A DNA stretch of 64,000 nucleotides from Basipetospora chlamydospora (lineage: Eukaryota > Ascomycota > Sordariomycetes > Microascales). The notes below the pieces were generated by a model. It was not told where the DNA came from. It saw nothing but the letters and a program-made list of their open reading frames with translations, and ran no database searches. A program made the position numbers and the translations under genes. How positions within the stretch are numbered: the stretch's first letter is position 1; every line of letters starts with the position of its first letter. Shown here piece by piece: positions 24,542-35,369 of the stretch. The stretch covers positions 358,382-422,381 of the forward strand of contig BCHP01000006.1 in the NCBI GenBank assembly GCA_001599675.1, given 5' to 3'.

Positions 24542-26005
24542 TCATGGGATATCCTCGACCCACTTCTTATCGAGCCAGCCGACCTTCTCAAAGGCCGTCC
24601 ATAGCTTCGACGCCTTGTTGACGTCAATCTTGCATGCCTGCTGTGCGTCCGTCTTGCGGAACTCCTTGCCCATCCGCGCGCACTCCAGCCGGCGGATGAA
24701 GAGCCGCCGCTTGCTCGTCAGGTACGTCGCGCAGTCCAGCCGCAGCGTCGCCGCCAGCTGCCTCTCGTCCTGGTGCAGCTGGTCCCTGAAGGGGTCCTGC
24801 GACAGGTCGATGGGCTGGCCCTTCCACTCCACCTTGAGGCTGTTGGGCCTCTCGGGCAGTGTATCGATGGGCGGCGAGTAGTCCGGCAGTGCCATGAAGT
24901 CCTTGTCCTCCCTGTTGGGAGCCACGGTGCGGCGGGCCGAAGGGGGCTCCGGGGTCGAGTTAGCGCGCGCTGAGTTCTTAGCCGGGGTGCCGACGCCGCC
25001 GCTGGACCGGATGGGCCGGGGCTTAGTGGCTGGCTTCGTGATGCGGTTCTGTCGGGCGGTTCGCGACGGCTTGATCTCCTGGGGCTCCTGGGTCTGCGCC
25101 TTTGCCGCTGCCTTGGCAGGGAGGATGTTGGCGAATCGAGGCCGGGGCTGCATCGGCTCGTATCTCCGTTTCTGCTCAGCGGCGATGCTGGCGTCCCTGT
25201 CCTTCCTCAAGAGTGCACGCTCCCTCGTCAACCAGCCGCGAGGGTCCTTTACGAAGTTGTACATCAGCTTGGATTGGAAGCTCAACACCAACTCGTAGTC
25301 CTCCCGCTTCGTGGACGGAGCCATGACCCAAAGGTTCTGGGACCGTGCGGCGAGATGATTGTCGATGATTCGGCTGTGGTCCTGCTGCGCGGCTCGCTGG
25401 GGGAAGAGAGGCGAGGCACCCTGCGACGGATATTGTGTGGAGGGATAAAGGATAGGGTCCTTGACGGCGACCTCGACCGTATCTCGAATGGGCCCCGGCG
25501 AGGCTGTCGTTGTGGTGGTGTGGATGGTGTCGTGCATCGGCGTATCGGGCGAGACGGGGGGCGACGGCATCGGCTCAGCAGGAATCTTTGGCTGCGGCGC
25601 CTTCGATTGGCAGGCGATGGTATCGCCTTCTGAGAAGTTGTCGTAGGGAGCCGGCTCTGGTGGCGACATCAGATTGCTGATGTCTAGCTTCTTCCTCGTT
25701 GGGTCCATGGCCACAATGGTCGACGCCGTCGAGGTTGACGACGAGCTTGCTGAAGCGGACATCTTTTGCGCCGCGCGATTCGATGGCTCTCGTGCCGGGC
25801 GTGGAGATGGCGACGTGGACGTCGCAACGGTAATTGTAGAGGGAGAAGAGGGGATGAAAGTCGATTGATATAGCTCCATGTAAGGGAAACGTGAGGATGT
25901 AGTCTGAGAATGAAGTGTAGTAACTGGCATGGAAGAAGACGACTGTGCGGAATTGGGCAACTCGGTGGATCGTGTCGTGCTTGGAAGCCCAAGCGTGTCA
26001 GTCAT
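24542..26005 (-). CDS. SWIRM-domain protein (Fun19/Laf1-like)
   Basis: A single exon of 487 aa. The ATG at 26005 is used; an in-frame TTG lies nine bases upstream. Residues 1-230 are disordered and S/T/P-rich, with MSPPEP and PPVSPDTP clusters. A conserved patch follows (SFQSKLMYNFVKDPRGWL), then basic linkers. The C-terminal ~95 residues form a SWIRM domain: LHQDERQLAATLRLDCATYL, then GKEFRKTDAQQACKIDVNKASKLW and a final GWLDKKW. SWIRM domains occur in chromatin proteins. Stand-alone fungal versions (yeast Fun19/YOR338W, fission yeast Laf1/Laf2) are linked to Rpd3L-type histone deacetylase complexes. A nuclear chromatin role is inferred. The 5' side faces a 6.3 kb gene-free region. Confidence 0.9.
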   Translation of the reverse strand: MTDTLGLPSTTRSTELPNSAQSSSSMPVTTLHSQTTSSRFPYMELYQSTFIPSSPSTITVATSTSPSPRPAREPSNRAAQKMSASASSSSTSTASTIVAMDPTRKKLDISNLMSPPEPAPYDNFSEGDTIACQSKAPQPKIPAEPMPSPPVSPDTPMHDTIHTTTTTASPGPIRDTVEVAVKDPILYPSTQYPSQGASPLFPQRAAQQDHSRIIDNHLAARSQNLWVMAPSTKREDYELVLSFQSKLMYNFVKDPRGWLTRERALLRKDRDASIAAEQKRRYEPMQPRPRFANILPAKAAAKAQTQEPQEIKPSRTARQNRITKPATKPRPIRSSGGVGTPAKNSARANSTPEPPSARRTVAPNREDKDFMALPDYSPPIDTLPERPNSLKVEWKGQPIDLSQDPFRDQLHQDERQLAATLRLDCATYLTSKRRLFIRRLECARMGKEFRKTDAQQACKIDVNKASKLWTAFEKVGWLDKKWVEDIP

Positions 26006-29000
26006 GGTACCCAACTTGCTGGTGGTTTAAATACCAACTGGGCGGGCAGGCTCCGAGGCGTGCGTGCCTGATGGATCAAATCAATGGGATGCGGTCCGAT
26101 TGACGTGGAAAGGCGGGAGAGCAAGCGACTACAGTGGCGTGGACCGACAGTGTCCTATCCCCGCGTGGTGTCGTGTGGGGGCTTGCGCAATGCGAGGTGC
26201 TGGCGGTGGCCGATTGCGTGGCGAATAACAGGCAGCAATTGAAGGGCTGTGAGTGGTTCTCGCGGTTTCCACCCCAATCGATGTGCTAGGTGTTCTGCAC
26301 TGTAGTGTTGTTCCTTTTTCGGGCCAGGCCTCGCTAGGAATGCCAGTAAAATGTGATGGTGAGAAAAGCGAAGCCCAAAAAGGATGCTATCGTGGAATCC
26401 GAGGCGGGAGCACAACCCGACAATGATCAATGGCCGACGTTGCGAGCGGGTCTTGGTGTGTGTGTGAATGGGGGTGTCGGAAACGATGACGTTGGGCTTG
26501 CGACCGCCGCCTTCAGGGTCCAGTTGAGTGTATCGATAAGAGTCCCCGGGGCCCGGGTGCGGGTGCGGGTTCGGATGCGGATGCGGACGCGGATGCGGGT
26601 GCCGATTGTGATGGGAGGTGAGGAAGTGAATCGAGGACTTGGGGAGTTTTTTTTCGAATCTCCGAAAGAAACCACGATTCGTCAATTCGTCGAAAAAAAT
26701 AGTAAGATAGAGATGACAAGAGGTGTTCAAGATTGTTATGTGTAAGGATGGAGGAATTGGGGGCAGATTCGTCGAGAAATGGGGTGGTGTTGGTTGTATG
26801 TAGTGGCGAAACTGTTGGTGGATGGGTGTTGGTGTGAGGGGGGGGGGGAAATAAGTATCCGATGTTGTTTCCTTCACAGCACAGTCACTGCCCACTCTCG
26901 GAGAAAGGCGATTAGAACCGGAGACTGGAAGTTCAAGTTGTCGATGGAACCGAGCAGAAACGCAGTCGGATACGGCGGATGAGAAGGATGGGATAGGCAA
27001 AGGCGAATAAGGTGTTCAGGAGAGAAAGGGTGTAAGGGGGGGTGTGGCCGGCGATTATATAGTGCCTACCCAGTGGGAATGGGAATGTGATGATTAAGGT
27101 AGGTTTGGGGACGCGACTCATCGACTCACACTTTTTTTCTTTTCTCCCACAAGTCGCTTTCAGTTCGAGTTCACTCGAGAAGGTGGCAGCCTGCCCGGAT
27201 TTGTACGGCAAATGACCACTGGGTTCGAAAGCCAAAAAGAAAAGTACCGGTTGCCGAGGAGATTTCGGTATCAATTCAAGGCTGGGCTGCTTGTGCTGTG
27301 TCTGTGTGACTGGGCGGGCGTGGGTAGACTTGGAGGGGGTGGTGGTGGAATCTCCCAGCCTAAAAGTCGCGTTCTGGCTCCGAACTTGACTTCTGGTATG
27401 ATGCAATGATCCTGGGGAAGAGTCACCACTAAGTTTCGAGAGAAGGCAAAGGGATTTGCGACGAAGGAGACCAGAACAACACTTGACGCTTGACATCGAT
27501 GATGGGAGAAACGAGAAACCCATGGGAAGTTGATGGATGGATGCAATGTACACACACTGTAAGTTCTTGCGCAAACCGCTTCAAGTTCCAACGACTTTGT
27601 GCATTCAGGTTGAAACACTTCAGTTCAGCGATAGGACAAAGGGCGAGGAGAGCCCAGGCGTATCAGATGGCCCAATTCCAATCTCGCAGGCAGCATCAGA
27701 TGCCACACCACACTATACAACCCATCCATGAAGAGAGGGAGGGGGAGAGAACAAGAAACACTCCCACTGGTGTTCTGGCAGCATGGCAACCGCTTGCTCT
27801 CTCTATATCCCACCCCCCCTCGGCTGAGCCTGCATTTCAAAGCAAGAGAAGACCGGCCAATAAGTTCTATGCATACACCCCCGGTATCAGATTCCCACGC
27901 CCCACACTCAACTGGGACCTCACCTTTGGCAAAAGCTACTACCAATAATTGGCGGGGTACTTGAGGGTACTTCCTCAGGCGCCAAGCCCTCACCCACACT
28001 CCATGGTCGGCTTTGTCGTCACGAGTTCCCTACTGCACCCACCACGACGGTCATCAACGGGGAGAACTTGAAACCTGGGGGCGGGGGGTGGAGGAGGGGA
28101 GGGGGGGAACCTGGACCCTCGCTCCCGGTCATTTGCATCTCTTTCACGGACTTCCAAGATTCTGTAAGTGAAGTGCAGTGGTGAAATAGCCCTTTGAGCT
28201 TCACGAACTCGAGTAAAGGGGGGGTCATCCATCCACGTCCCCAAGATCTTCGCGCCGAGGTCGCGCTCGTGTCATGTTGGGTCCAAGGCACCAGTGACTT
28301 AAATTCGACAACACTGTGAAGTGTTTTGTTCTAGTTACGTCATTGCCTGGTGCTATCGACCAAAGGGACTGAAACTTAATCCATAAGATTCGGCTTAAAC
28401 GAGGGCGAAAACAAAGACTCATTCCCCTGGGAAGGCAGCACTTTAAGCAACCCGTTTTGAGTTAACAGAACAAAAAAGCGAGGAACGAGCATGACGGGTT
28501 CCATCAAAGCCAAAAATAGGCATCAGCTGGATCTTCCCCATGGTGTTGCGCTGCGTGCCGTGCCTCACACCATCAGGGCGGAGTAAATCAATCTCCCTCC
28601 TATCGCCTTACTCCGTCACAGAGAGGCCGATATCCCGATTCTCGACCCTGAAGTTCAAATTGCTTCCAGCTTCCTGGCCCTTTATCAAAAATTTGATGGA
28701 ATTATTCAAGTAGAAAAATAAAAAACTAAAAAGAACACACACAAAACATCAAGGCGGAATCATCGACATCCACGCTCCAGCCCTTTTTCCTGCCTATCAG
28801 CACGGCACTCATCCCTCACGTCGCTTTATGCTTGAATCTTGAAGCGCCCTGTGGACGCCCCCCCGGGTTGCGACGCTAAGAGGACGCCTCCCAAGGACAG
28901 GGTCCGAAGATCGATTCCTGGATTTCCTGGGTGATCTTCCGCAGATGGGGGGGGGTAATTGATGATTACGGCGAGCCGATCCTTGCGTTCCCTCGCGCCC

Positions 29001-32000
29001 CTTTCCACATCGAAAATGTCAGGTTTTCCCTTTCAAACGGGCAACATTCCTTTTTTTTTTCTTTTGGCTCGCCCGCCCATGCGCGTTACATTCCCTGAGC
29101 CGCCGGGGATGGAGGGGTACCCCCGCCCTACTCGATGTGTCTTATTCACAAGGACGTGACCCATCCCTCCGTCCGTTCCAGGGAGTAAGGAGTGCTTGCA
29201 TATTAGTACACATGCCATTTCCCCAAGCCCACCCCCGCGATGCAACAGCCTCTACTTTGCAACACGGGGTCATCTGGGCCCCCCAGTGGTAGACACTTGA
29301 TAGAGAGGCAGCTAGCACCGCGCTCCGAAGTCATTGGGGTTCAATTCTCTGGTAGGCAATCGAGCAGTATGACGCGACACCGAGAATACAGTTTTGTGAG
29401 TAAACAAAAGGCATGGAGAAAGGTTTTGTTGTTGTTGCAATTTTGTTTTTCTTCTTTGGCTTCTTCAATGTTCCTCTAGGCAGCCTTCTCTAGGCAGCTT
29501 TCGGTCAGTGACACACACATCTCGACTTTGGCGGGGCTCTGATTCGGTCCACATGCAGGCAGAAGCATTGAAGCCTTGCCAGTCGTCAATTGCTCATAAC
29601 TCTCCTTTTATGTTTGTTTCTCCTTTAGGTCATTTTGAGGCAGAGGGGCGAAATCGAAAGAGAAAAAAAGGCACATGAGCAAGTTGGAATTGCAACCTTC
29701 TCCAGCCAGGCCTTTGTTGTTTTTGCCGTCAAGAACGAAACCAAACACACACATTTTGGTCAAGAAGCGACCGGACTGACTGATGCAGCTAGCTGACTGC
29801 CTCTCCTGTCTCTCCCCCATGTCGGGCGAACTTGAGGCCCTGGTGAGCTGCCAAAGGAGGTGTGTGCCTGCCTTTCTGGCTGGCAGTGGCGCCGCCAAGC
29901 CAAATTCCACCCATGCACCACCATCAAGGAGACGCGTGCAGCTTCTAACGCCCACACTGCAAATGGGAACCCCCACGAGAGAGGCGAATCATCTGCCCAT
30001 CCTGTCTCTCACCCCCGTCTCTCCCTCCTAGCCCATTCAATGCTTCAAGAAGATCTCTGTGGGAAGTGAAATCGTAAGGGCACATTGCGCGTTCATGTTT
30101 CTTGGTGTGGGCGTGTGACTTGTCGCGGAGAAGCGCCACACTACTAGTGCTCAACTCACCACCACCTTGTCTCTCCCGTTTCCCCACCATTGGAAGTCCT
30201 GGCCCCACTATGTACACTGTACTATCACAGGCCAGCCGGGGGGAGGGGGTGAAGGATGGGGTGGGTGTGGGCTGAGCGACTCGATGAGCGCCAAATTCCC
30301 CACGCCTTGGACGGGCGGTGGAAGCCCGCCCATCAAAACCCAATGCCCAAGGGAACTGAACGTATGCACGCCTGCGAGCCCATTGGAGTGCGATCCAGGA
30401 CGATTCTCTCTACTCCCGATGTACTGTAGTCGTCGGTCGACTGGCCATCGTCGCTGCCCGATGGTCGCATCATCAATTGGTATCGAGACCCAACGGCTTG
30501 GGTGGGACCCAGGCTAGCTGGCCGGGGGCCCGCAGGGTCAGTGCTTTCACGTATGTACGAGCTACTTCTTATGTCCCCGCAGATTTCCGTCGATTCGATC
30601 CGATTAATAAAGCCCCATCGGGCAACCCTGAATCCTACAGAGGAAGGGGGGAAATTGAAGACGGAAGTGCATTCCATTCATTCCGCTCGCAGCATGCTGA
30701 CGCTGTATCCCTCGGTATTAAAAAAAAATATCAAGGCATACAGGGGGGGGAAGGGGTGAGATCCGGATTGCGAGGAATGCTTGGTGGCGGAGTAGTGTGA
30801 ACTTGAACTTTCCCATTCCGCCCACTCTGGCCACTCGTTTAATACCCCGCGCTTTGGCTACAAAGTGGAGACTACCTTGCTCAGTACGAGTAGTGTTCAA
30901 TGTCGGACTTAACAGCGAGGTGCACTGGGGGGAGGGCGGGGGATGGACCTACGCGTCATTGCAACTTCAGCCCTTATTTTCTTCTTCCGAGCATGCCGTA
31001 GTTGCCCATTGCTACTTGGAAGGGGGCCGTTGCACTTCTTTAAGACCGTAAGATGCCAATCAATCAAATCGTGAAGAATCCCGCTGCCTAGAGTCTTACG
31101 TCTCCCACCAGCAGCCTGGGGCTGACGAACGAAACGTGGACGACCTCGCCGCCTCGCCGCCTCGCCGCTCCCCTCTTCCGCTCCCCCTCGCCAACCAGTA
31201 GAGGGAGAAGACTCATGGTTAAACCTGAAACCGCGAATCATGGATTGATGCGGCGGAGAAATGTGGAAGCAGGAGGCACGCCTGCCCGTATGCAGGGCAG
31301 AAGACGTCGGTCGAATCGGGTTCGATGGTTCCTCGACGACATTGCCCAATGGAGAACATCCATCCCACTGGAGGCGTTGCTTGCTACGGTTGCGGTAATT
31401 CGTGGGCAGCGTTGGGATCTGCACGCGGTATCTATCAGATGGTATTCAAATACCAACTTCGAATTGTCTTGTGTGCATAGAGCGGAGACTATAACATGGC
31501 GATGGTGTTAGGAGGAAAGGAAGCTTTGCCTACGAAGTATAGGACTTCCAGATCCGGTAATCTTAGGATCAATTACTCCGGGCGCCTGGTGCTTCTGGAC
31601 TGTCGTACTCGAGGGGTCTAGTGTACTTGATTCCAGCTTCCACTGTCTCTAAAACTGGGCTGTGATGGGAAGCAACTAGAGCTGCCTGACCCACCAGGAT
31701 TGAACGTCCACTCCATTTCCCGCAGCTCGTTGAAGTTACGCTCCGGGCTGTCGCAGAGCCTGTCTCGTCCAGGCCTGCTCTTAAATGTCACTGTAGATGG
31801 GCTTCATCAAGGGTGATAAGTTCTACAGTTGTCCAATGTTCAATATCCCAATGTATCTGCATCTCAGACATGGAGCCAAATCTTTCGAGTATATATGCGC
31901 CGTCATCAGAATCACCAATACCGAACCGATGACAGCTTCTCGGAAGCCCGATAACTGAACACAACAGACCCAGCCCCGACCTGGAAGGGATCGTGGGGCC

Positions 32001-32350
32001 ACGTCCAGAGGGGGGAGTCATTAACCCTCCCCGTTGCTATGGAGGACAACCTTAATTCCACGTCATTGAGTAGGAAGAACCTGGAAGAAAAAAAGGAAGG
32101 GACTTCAAGTTGTTGACATACTCAAGTTTCCGGATCAACAAACCTTTTTTTTAATTCTACGCTCGTGCAAAACAAAACAAAAACACAAGAGAAGAGCGCA
32201 GGTTAATCACGTTCAGTCTTTACATCTTTAGACGAAAAATCACATTTCCACCTTCTCCTCTTCTCCTCTTCTTTCTCCTCACCCAGAATTACAAAACCCT
32301 CAGGAACACCTTAAGGGGAAAAAAAAAAAGAAAAAAGAAATAAGACAATC
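26006..32350. other. 6.3 kb region without a credible gene
   Basis: It lies upstream of both the SWIRM gene (-) and the RNase H-like gene (+). Contents noticed: a GCGGGT/GCGGAT-type hexamer tract at about 26555-26603, a G-run near 26838, TACGAGTA at 30885-30892, and a TACTCCGTC near-match of the recurrent motif at 28609. All open frames are under about 290 codons and lack recognisable domains. Base composition is mixed and not AT-rich, so it is not an obvious RIP-degraded transposon. A long non-coding transcript or poorly conserved small genes cannot be excluded. Confidence 0.45.
26555..26603. repeat. degenerate hexamer tandem repeat
   Basis: About eight units of GCGGGT/GCGGAT type, 550 bp upstream of the SWIRM gene start. 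Confidence 0.7.
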
Positions 32351-33484
32351 ATGGCCCGCTACGCCAAGAAACCCACAGCCGCTGCCGGCACCCGGACGGC
32401 CGCGACGCCCGCGCCGACCAGCATCCCCCACCCCCACCTCCCGAAGGCGAGCAAGGCCTTCCTCTTCGACCCCACCCGGGAGCTGGCGCAAAAGTTCATC
32501 GACGAGGGCGAGGTCATCACCTACAGCCCGGACCTCCAGGTCACGCACCTCCGGGCCTTCAACCTCGCCGACTCCAACATCTACACGGACACGCGCACCC
32601 TCGTCGTCTGGGTCGGCTGCGCCCTCAACTACAAGAGGCCGCCCCTCGAGCGGGCCGCGTGGGCCGTGTACTTTGGCCCCGGGTCACACTTCAACTGCGC
32701 CGACGTGCTGCCCGCGAACATCCCGCAGACCAGGGTCACGGCGGAGGTGTACGCCATGGGTCAGGCCCTCCTGCGGGCCCGCATGGTGGCCGCGAACAGG
32801 CCGGGCCTGTCCATGGTGCGGGTCGTGACGGACTCGGAGTGGCTCGCCAGGGCCATGGAGTTCTGCTGGGAGGCGGGGGCCCGGTCCCGCCTGAACATGA
32901 TGCCCCTCATCCCGGGCCCCATGGAGGACTTCCGGCTGCTGTACGAGAATCTCCGGGCGCCGAACCAGGCGGGGGCTTACCTCGAGATCAAGGTGTGGTT
33001 CGTGACGCCGGACATGAACCTGGAGGCTAGCATGATGGCGAACGCGGCGTTCCCGCAGGAGAAGACGGAGACGGTTGGCTTGCCCCCCGCTGACGAGAGC
33101 TTGCTTAACTTTGAGATGCCGGATCTTGATGATTACTGGATGAACGGATTCGGAGGTATGGGCGGAGTTGGAGACATGAACGACATTGGCCATATGGATA
33201 ACACGGTTGGCGAGACGGGGCCAGCGGGTGGTGACATGAGCGGGATGTTGGGTGGGTCGGGTGGAGTCTGGGCCGGGATGGATGGAGGGATGGTCGGGAT
33301 AGGAGGGGCCCTCGGTGGGCTGGGCGGAATGCTCAACGGGATGGGAGGAGCTGTTGGTGAGGCCGCGGGAGTAATTGGAGATATGGCTGGAGGAGTGGTT
33401 GGCGGCGCCATGACAGGAGTGGTGGGAGGAGACGTTGGTGGAAGTCAGGGCGTGAAGAGAAAAGCCTCGGAGTTGGTCCAGTAG
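32351..33484 (+). CDS. RNase H-fold protein, catalytic site incomplete, Gly/Met-rich tail
   Basis: A single exon of 377 aa. Residues 80-240 have the RNase HI layout: first strand TLVVWVGCALN, second strand AAWAVYFGPGS, helix with TAEVYAMGQAL, and strand VRVVTDSEW. In active enzymes these supply Asp, Glu and Asp. Here the Glu (TAE) and the second Asp (TDS) remain, but the first-strand Asp is missing (VG where DG is expected), and no fourth Asp is evident. It is probably a non-catalytic fold. The last 110 residues are a low-complexity GG(M/V)GG-like tail ending in the basic motif GVKRKASELVQ, a possible nuclear signal. A related gene lies 1.0 kb downstream on the same strand. Function unknown. 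The A-rich leader just before the ATG resembles other fungal 5' UTRs. Confidence 0.8.
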   Translation: MARYAKKPTAAAGTRTAATPAPTSIPHPHLPKASKAFLFDPTRELAQKFIDEGEVITYSPDLQVTHLRAFNLADSNIYTDTRTLVVWVGCALNYKRPPLERAAWAVYFGPGSHFNCADVLPANIPQTRVTAEVYAMGQALLRARMVAANRPGLSMVRVVTDSEWLARAMEFCWEAGARSRLNMMPLIPGPMEDFRLLYENLRAPNQAGAYLEIKVWFVTPDMNLEASMMANAAFPQEKTETVGLPPADESLLNFEMPDLDDYWMNGFGGMGGVGDMNDIGHMDNTVGETGPAGGDMSGMLGGSGGVWAGMDGGMVGIGGALGGLGGMLNGMGGAVGEAAGVIGDMAGGVVGGAMTGVVGGDVGGSQGVKRKASELVQ

Positions 33485-34501
33485 AGCAGCTCGGAGTTTG
33501 ACGCTGGCAGGACAGTTAGTGTATCCTTTTGGAATAGGCGACTATCGTGGGGGGCGGGAAGACGCATTGTCCGTCGTCCTTGATTAAGGATACTACTTTG
33601 TATGCTTACACAGAGTTAGGGAGCAAGGAGTAGAATATTCTTGATAGGTAGTGCCGTCTCCCCATAGACTAGAGCGTGTGGAATAGCGAAAGCCATCAAC
33701 ACTTCAATGTTGTGGGTTTTGGCAAATGATGTGCCGAGATACCCTAAACATGCAGTTATGAAGATTCTTCTCATGCAACCGTTGATCCCTACCACAGTTA
33801 CAGCCTGGGCGCAGCTCATCCGTATCTCTGACGCAACCCACATGTAGTGATCCATCTAGAAAGGAAACTGCAGGAACTGATTCCTCTTGGAAACGTCTCT
33901 AAGCCGTTTGTTTACCTGAGGAAGCCAACATACACGTGCCGTCAACTGGGAGAATCGGATACCGCCAAATACTGGGTGAGCTCGTTTAAGCCCAGTTCTT
34001 GAAGTAGGCGACTCAGACTCCTCGCTTGCTGGGTGACTAGTTGGAGATGGAGTCATGTTGAGAATCTTTTTTCCAACGAGGAAGGGGGTTGGTTCTTGCC
34101 CTGAAGATGGTCGGTCCCCAGCAACTGAGCCAGCTGCCCTTTGCCCTTTCCTCGCTCGCTTTATGGTATTTTCGTAATCCAATGGTGATTTTCTTTCCCA
34201 CCGAGACCATCAAATTCCATCACAAGCCGTGAACCCCCTCCCTAGGCATCAAAACCAGCAACATCAACATCAACATCGAGATCAACGCCTCAACGTCACA
34301 ACTGGATACCGACTTGGAACCCCAGTTTGGCGAGGGCGAGCCATCAAGGCTTGAACGACTGCCCACGCCCTTCATTTCTATTATCGTCGCCAACCGATCG
34401 GGGTTTTTTTCCACGAAAGAAAAAAAAGAATCACAAAATCACAATCCTCACAATCTTCACAATCACACACAAAGAGCCTCCGAATCAAGAAAAAAAAAAG
34501 A
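33485..34501. other. spacer between the two RNase H-like genes
   Basis: A 1.0 kb spacer. The minus strand carries a doubtful two-exon open frame, listed separately. Otherwise nothing recognisable. An A-rich tract (34420-34500) directly precedes the next ATG, as it does before the upstream paralogue. Confidence 0.4.
33616..34056 (-). CDS. doubtful small two-exon gene
   Basis: Possible exons 34056-33916 and 33855-33616 (126 aa), with a 60-nt intron (CAG|GTAAAC donor, pyrimidine-rich TTTCTAG acceptor). Both exons keep one frame across the splice. The first half is S/T/P-rich. The second has alternating hydrophobic stretches with cysteines and no recognisable domain. The branch point is weak. 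It may be a chance frame or a decayed gene fragment lying between two + strand paralogues. Confidence 0.2.
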
Positions 34502-35369
34502 ATGTCGGCAGTCCGCGAGCGCGACATCGACGCTGTCGAGAAGGACCTCACCTTCACCCCATCGACAAGCCCCCTCCACCGCGCCATCCCGGCGTGCAAC
34601 CTCACCATCTACAACACCATCAAGCAAATCATGCACCTCAAGACGCTCCACCCCCGAACGCGCACCCGCAAGATCGACCGGTGCTCGCTCGTCGTCCGCG
34701 TGGGCGGCGTCTACTCCAGCGAGTACGGCTGGCCCGGTCCGCAGCACGGGGCGTGGGGGTTCTACTTTGGGCCGGGCTCGCGGTACAACGCCGGCGGGGT
34801 CATGCCCGCGCTGCCCGAGGGCCACATGTGCCGGATCCGCGTGGACATCGAGGCCATTGACAAGGCGCTGGACGTGGTGGCGAGGATCGCGGCGCGGGAT
34901 AAGGGCCTGAAGAGGGTGCGGATCGCGTGCGCGTCGGCCATGGTGGTCTATGGGCTGACGCGGTGGCTGGAGGTGTGGGTGAGGCGTGGGAGGAAGAGGT
35001 ACCCCGGTGGCACGCGGGAGACGTACCTGGAGGCGCTGGAGGCGGTCTATGACCGGGTGCACGAGATGCGGAGTGGGGAGGACGGGCTGGATATCAAATT
35101 TTGGCACATGGAGGGCGCGAACGCGTATTCCGACGCCATTGCGCTGTCGGCGCTCCGGAAGAGGTAAGCCCTTTGCAAGTCTCCCACCCCGTGGTTTGTT
35201 TTTTTGTTGTTGTCCTAATTGCCGTTTGGTCATGTCCCGGGATCGCGATATCTGATCATCTCCCCATCACAGGCCCGATCTGCCAGACCTCCCCCTGCAC
35301 CGCACCATCCGGCGGGGCACAGACGCAGACACGGGCACGGGCACGGGCACAGGCACAGCGGGGTTGTAA
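34502..35369 (+). CDS. RNase H-fold protein, paralogue, catalytically degenerate
   Basis: Two exons: 34502-35163 and 35273-35369 (252 aa). The intron has a GTAAGC donor, a CTGAT branch point and a CACAG acceptor. Without splicing the frame stops at once, at 35165. The core aligns by eye to the upstream gene: SLVVRVGGVYS, HGAWGFYFGPGSRYNAGGVMPA, RIRVDIEAIDKAL and VRIACASAM. Only the helix Glu (DIEAI) matches a catalytic position. The first-strand Asp is replaced (VGG), and the TDS Asp has become CAS, so it is more decayed than its neighbour. The spliced-on C-terminus is Pro/Leu-rich then a Thr-Gly dipeptide repeat from ACGGGC units. It lacks the Gly/Met-rich tail. Function unknown; a structural or nucleic-acid-binding role is conceivable. 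Confidence 0.7.

Noticed and set aside
26155..27000. 281-codon minus-strand frame upstream of the SWIRM gene
   Set aside because: Composition reflects GCGGGT-type repeats (Pro/His-rich). No domain.
27205..27235. B-box-like GGTTCGAAAGCC
   Set aside because: No matching A-box or cloverleaf around it.
29268..29365. tRNA-like string with AGTGGTAGA and GGGGTTCAATTC
   Set aside because: T-arm stem does not pair and there is no acceptor stem.
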